Assembly: GCF_002288925.2 (NCBI RefSeq)
Contig: NW_022098037.1
Location: 6,899,572 to 6,963,571 of the forward strand
DNA length: 64,000 bases
Source: Delphinapterus leucas
Taxonomy: Eukaryota; Chordata; Mammalia; Artiodactyla; Monodontidae
Reading direction: 5' to 3'
Shown here: one piece after another, positions 59,744 through 64,000 of the stretch
Numbering within the stretch: position 1 is the stretch's first letter
Layout: each line of letters begins with the position of its first letter
Made by a program: the position numbers and the translations under genes
The notes under the pieces: model-generated
What the model was told of the DNA's origin: nothing
Database searches by the model: none
What the model saw: only the letters and a program-made list of their open reading frames with translations

Positions 59744-60122
59744 GGGACTTCCCTGGTGGCGCAGTGGTTAAGAATCCGCCTGCCAACGCAGGGGACACAG
59801 GTTCGAGCCCTGGTCCGGGAAGATCCCACATGCTGTGGAGCAGCTAAGCCCCTGCACCACAACTACCGAGCCTGTGCTGTAGAGCCCGCGAGCCACAACT
59901 ACTGAGCCCACGTGCCACAACTACTGAAGCCCGCGTGCCTAGAGCCCGTGCTCCACAACAAGAGAAGCCACTGCAATGAGAAGCCCACGCACCGCAACGA
60001 AGAGTAGCACTGGCTCGCTGCAACTAGAGAAAGCCCGTGTGCAGCAACGAAGACCCAACGCAGCCAAAAATAAAATAAAATAAATTTATAAAAAAGAAAA
60101 AACCCCACACATTAAAATAAAT
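59744..60122 (+). mobile_element. CHR-1-like SINE, full length
   Basis: gggacttccctggtggcgca, five cacaact units, aactagagaaagcccgtgtg, long A-rich tail. AAATGTACTGAATTAC flanks it exactly (59728-59743 and 60123-60138), 16 bp. Confidence 0.96.
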
Positions 60123-60139
60123 AAATGTACTGAATTACA

Positions 60140-60825
60140 ATCATCTTTATTCACTTTAGCTCTCCTGTGTTTGCTGTTCATAGCAATGTTTATTAACCTC
60201 AGCCTGACCTTCTCTGGGAATCTAGAGTTACCATGTGAAGTCAACCCCGTTCAGATGAGTTAAACAAGGTGGGAGAGGCAAGTTAAGTGTATGTATATGT
60301 TGAGAAACGTGAGCTGCTGTAGCAGATAAACCCGGAAATCTCAAAGGCTTTAGTATTTCATTTCTGTAAAGACCCAAACCAGTGTTTCTCAATGGCTGGG
60401 GATTGGGGTTTGGGTGCAGTTCTTTGCTTCACCAAGTTGTTCAGGGAACCAGGTGGATAGTCTCTATCCATAACAAGTGGCTTCCAAGGTCATCGTGGGC
60501 GCTGGCATACTGCCAGCTGATGGGAGAAGAAAGTGAAGAAGGCATACCCACTGCCCATACTGGGAAATGGCTCACCACCTCCATTGGCAAGAGCTAGTCC
60601 TGATGCGGCCAGGAGGAAGGGAAGTCCTTGCCTGAGGAACCACTTCCCAGCGAGAACTAGACAATGGAAAAGAAGCAGGAATCTTTCATTCTAGGGGAAC
60701 ATCTAGGCATACTGTATGTTCTCTGCTTCTACAATATAACTGAGAAAAGTAATATGGTTGTCAAAAGGAGACTAATGAAGTATGCGATTTTAAATATGAG
60801 ATCTTATTGAGTTTTGGTAAATGTA
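60140..60825. other. upstream intergenic sequence, possible hAT piece
   Basis: 60375-60660 has weak similarity to old DNA elements (accagtgtttctcaatggct). Otherwise unassigned. Confidence 0.4.
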
Positions 60826-60829
60826 TTAC

Positions 60830-61400
60830 TGCAACTTTAATAAATATTTTGGACCAATTTTAGATTTATAGAAAAGTTGCAAAGGTAGAGCAGAGAATCC
60901 CCATATAACCTTGACCCAGTTTCCGCTAATATTAACATGTACCATGTAACCATGGAACATTTGTCAAAACTAAGAAATTAACATTGGCATATTACCATTA
61001 ACTAAGCTATAGGCTTAATTTAGGTTTCACTAGTTTTTCCATTAAGGTCCCTTTTCTGTTCCAGGATCCAATCTGGGACACCCTACTTCGTTTAGATATC
61101 ATGTTACCTTTGTCCCTCTAGTCTGTGAGAGTTTCTCAGTCTTTCATGACCTTGAAACTTTTGAAAGTACCAATCAGGTATTTTATAGAATGACCTTCAA
61201 TTTGGGTTTGTCTTGTTTTCTCACAATTAGACTGGGGGGTATGGCTTTGGAGAAAATACTACAGAGGTGAAGTACTTTCTCATCACATCATATTATGATA
61301 TCCTATTATATCAATATATACAGTAGCAGTTTATTACGGGTGATGTTAACTTTGATGATCTGGTTAAGGTGTTGTCTGCCAGATTTCTCCTCTGTAAAGA
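60830..61400 (+). repeat. old L1M-type 3' UTR-like repeat
   Basis: ttatagaaaagttgcaaagg, actaagaaattaacattggc, tctgttccaggatccaatct, ttcatgaccttgaaactttt, gaatgaccttcaatttgggt and tgatgttaactttgatgatc follow a well-known old repeat in order for 550 nt. The class is assigned from memory. Confidence 0.6.
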
Positions 61401-61409
61401 TACCTTTTT

Positions 61410-62510
61410 TCTCTTTCCATACTCTAGTCCTCAGAAGTCACTAAGTTCAGTCCACATTCACGGAGACGGGATACTGCAGCTTTTAGAAGGGAGAAATAAT
61501 TGAGGTTTTTATTGCCTGTGAATCAAAATACATAGAATAAGTAAAGAATGGTAAAGGAAATGGAATTAGCAGTGCTAATTTTTGTACTCTTATCTGGTAA
61601 TTAAAGAGCTGAGTAATGACAAGTGACCAAGCTCCTGAACTGTGAATTTTAAAAAGTTGCTTTTGCAAAAACATGACAACTTATCCTCATAAAAGAAATG
61701 GGCCTAATGCAGTGCCCCAGCTTCTGCTTCTAACAACGTTGGACTAGGAAATTCAGGCAACTGAAAAATCTGGGGAAATAGAAAAACATCTTAAAAGCAT
61801 CAGATTTAACCAAAGGATGTGGAGTTATCGGGCCAAGATCTCCAAAAAGAAGGAGTGAGCCCAGCTCACTTCGCCACCAGGGAAGCCCAAGGATTCTTAT
61901 TACATGCTGTGGGTCTGAACCATCACATGGCTGCCCCTAGCTGCAAGGGAAGGTGAGAAATCTGATCCTTTTGTATGGGGCAGAATGTGTCCACTCTAAA
62001 TTGGGAATTTATTACTAAGGAGGAAGGGAAAATGGGTGCTGCACTGGGTAACTTGTGATCTATCACAACAATGAAATAAAGGAGCTACAGCTCTGAAAGC
62101 AAGTATAAGTTAATACCACAAGCAGTGTTTTATAGCTACTGTAGTAGATAACACTAAGAATACAGAAATGGAGGTGATATATGATGAAACTGCAACAGTG
62201 AGGTTATCGAAGCAATGAAATTGGTACAGTACTTTTATATAATTTAGAATGTTAACAGGGATTTTAAAATATTTGTATTGTCCTTTGGCAGAGCAATCCT
62301 ATGTGTGAAAAGGACAGGAAAAAGAAAAACAGAAAAAATTGAAGTGTTTGTAGAATGTTATTTAAAATAGAGAACTATCTGGATGAGCATAAGAGTTTAA
62401 AACTGGGGGCAGTGAAACAAATTATAGTTCATTAATTCAATGGATGAATACAGAGTAAAAGTGGTAACTCGAAGATTGTAACAACATGGAATAGATATTT
62501 GATACATAAA
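61410..62510. other. upstream intergenic sequence, unassigned
   Basis: AT-rich. A 17-nt SINE-head-like word (gccaccagggaagccca) at 61872 stands alone. No gene was recognised. Confidence 0.4.
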
Positions 62511-62523
62511 AATAATCAAGCTA

Positions 62524-62738
62524 TGGGCTTCCCTGGTGGCGCAGTGGTTGGGAGTCTGCCTGCCGATGCAGGGGACACGGGCTCGTGCCCTGGTCCGGGA
62601 GGATCCCACATGCCGTGGAGCGGCTGGGCCCGTGAGCCACGGCCGCTGAGTCTGCGTGTCCGGAGCCTGTGCTCCGCAATGGGAGAGGCCACAACAGTGA
62701 GAGGCCCGAGTACCGCAAAAAAAAAAAAAAAAAAAAAA
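62524..62738 (+). mobile_element. CHR-2-like SINE with poly-A
   Basis: gggcttccctggtggcgcag to gagaggcccgagtaccgc and over 20 A. AATCAAGCTA flanks it (62514-62523 and 62739-62748). Confidence 0.95.
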
Positions 62739-62959
62739 AATCAAGCTACAAATTTGCAACTACAATTTGATTTTGAATATTCCTATGAGAAAAAGCCAAA
62801 CAGAAATTAGAAAATTGAGAAAGTTAGAAAGTTGACTTATTGTCAGGGAATTATGGATGCTTCTCCATTGTTATTATATATTGGGTAAGTTTTTCAAAAT
62901 GCATAATATATCCATGCATAAATATACATATACAAAAATTTAATAATAACTATATATAT

Positions 62960-63311
62960 ATTATTTAATTTGTTTTTATTTATTTATTTATTTTTGGCTG
63001 TGTTGGGTCTTCATTGCTGTGCACAGTCTAGTTGCGGTGGGCGGGGGCTACTCTTCGTTGCGGTGCATGGGCTTCTCATTGCGGTGGCTTCTCTTGTTGT
63101 AGAGTGCAGGCTCTAGGTGCGCGGGCTTCAGTAGTTGTGGCACGTGGGCTCAGTAGTTGTGGCTCATGGGCTCTAGAGCGCAGGCTGAGTAGTTGTGGCA
63201 CACTGGCTTAGTTGCTCCACGGCATGTGGGATCTTCCTGGACCAGGGCTTGAACCCATGTCCCCGGCATTGGCAGGCGGATTCTTAACCACTGTGCCACC
63301 CGGGAAGCCCT
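62960..63311 (-). mobile_element. CHR-1-like SINE, reverse, full length
   Basis: Reverse strand: gggcttcccgggtggcacag, ggttcaagccctggtccagg, body units, tail AAATAAATAAATAAATAAAA. ATAACTATATAT occurs on both sides. Confidence 0.93.
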
Positions 63312-63394
63312 AGATAACTATATATTTTAAGGAGTTTCCTTCTGTAATTCTGGAGTTTGAGGAATTAGAAGAGTGAGACATTCCTCACAATGGT

Positions 63395-63535
63395 TAGGGT
63401 TACAGGCTTTTGAGTCAGATAGACCTGGATTCAAATTCTGCACCTCTGTTCATTAGCTGCATGACCTTAAGCTTCAGTCTCCTCATCCATGAGAAGGGGA
63501 TGATACCTGAGCTTTGGTGTGAGGATTATTTAGAT
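63395..63535 (+). repeat. MIR SINE
   Basis: ggcttttgagtcagatagac, ctggattcaaattctgcacc, tcattagctgcatgacctta and gtctcctcatccatgagaag match MIR. The SINE at 63554 interrupts its 3' side. Confidence 0.85.
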
Positions 63536-63553
63536 CAGAACAACACTACCTTT

Positions 63554-63775
63554 CTTTCTTTCTTTCTTTTTTTTTTTTTTTTGCGGTACGCGGGCCTCTC
63601 ACTGTTGTGGTCCCTTCCGTTGCAGAGCACAGACTCCGGATGCGCAGGCTCAGCGGCCATGGCTCACGGGCCCAGCCGCTCTGCGGCATGTGGGACCCTC
63701 CCGGACCGGGGCACGAACCCGCATCTCCTGCATCGGCAGGCGGACTCTCAACCACTGCGCCACCAGGGAAGCCCA
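63554..63775 (-). mobile_element. CHR-2-like SINE, reverse
   Basis: Reverse strand: gggcttccctggtggcgcag to gagaggcccgcgtaccgc, A-run and a (GAAA)n-like tail (plus-strand tttctttctttctttcttt). CACTACCTTTC flanks it (63543-63553 and 63777-63787). Confidence 0.94.
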
Positions 63776-64000
63776 TCACTACCTTTCAATAAATGATGAT
63801 CATCAAGGAAGAATGACTTCATCCTCAAAAGGACAGTCCACTGAGACCCTTACTTTGAGACAGTGTGACTTCCTTTGACAGAAAGTCAGAATCATTTTAA
63901 AGGGAGATGCACAATATTTATTATATTATACATCTTAAAGTTACCCAGTATAGAGAAAGAAAAAAAATTTCTTTTCTTCTACACTTCTGGGTCCTCAGCT

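Noticed and set aside
61868..61890. SINE-head-like word cgccaccagggaagccca in reverse
   Set aside because: Only about 18 nt match, with no body, tail or duplication; chance or a tiny remnant.

Overview
The window is mammalian nuclear DNA, almost certainly from a cetacean and probably a toothed whale. The evidence is about 40 copies of tRNA-derived CHR-type SINEs, which are typical of the whale/hippo lineage, together with artiodactyl-type LINE-1 3' ends and old mammalian repeats (MIR, L2, MaLR, hAT, Tigger). No ruminant BovB was seen. The species cannot be resolved by eye.

The one protein-coding gene I can support is the 5' part of GNPTAB, on the minus strand. It encodes the alpha/beta subunit precursor of GlcNAc-1-phosphotransferase, the Golgi enzyme that starts the mannose-6-phosphate tag on lysosomal hydrolases. 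Coding exons 1-5 (codons 1 to 191, first base) lie at 41743-41859, 16743-16828, 8010-8129, 6908-6949 and 4014-4219. All have GT/AG borders and compatible phases. Exon 6 onward lies beyond the left edge. A CpG island at about 41400-42330 covers exon 1 and the presumed promoter; the leader carries two short upstream ORFs. Introns: intron 1 24,914 nt, intron 2 8,613, intron 3 1,060, intron 4 2,688, intron 5 more than 4,013.

Layout. 1-4013 is intron 5, with L1 3' ends, two U6 snRNA/L1 chimeric retrocopies and a pair of SINEs stacked on one target site. 4014-8129 holds exons 5, 4 and 3. 8130-16742 is intron 2, with L2, MIR, MER5-like DNA and an old hAT element split by an L1 and two SINEs. 16743-41859 holds exon 2, the long repeat-rich intron 1 and exon 1. 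42330-64000 is upstream intergenic DNA without a recognisable gene. It includes a dense cluster of LTRs at 50-56 kb in both orientations, nested SINEs and old L1 pieces.

The biology is that of an ordinary housekeeping lysosomal-trafficking gene in a landscape shaped by retrotransposition. I found no new gene system. The points most worth a second look are the U6/L1 chimeras with a target-site duplication, a possible L1 3' transduction, a minimal L1 3'-end insertion, the inverted LTR cluster and the upstream ORFs in the GNPTAB leader. Family names for repeats come from recalled consensus sequences; most SINE and L1 borders are good to within a few bases, old repeats only to tens of bases.
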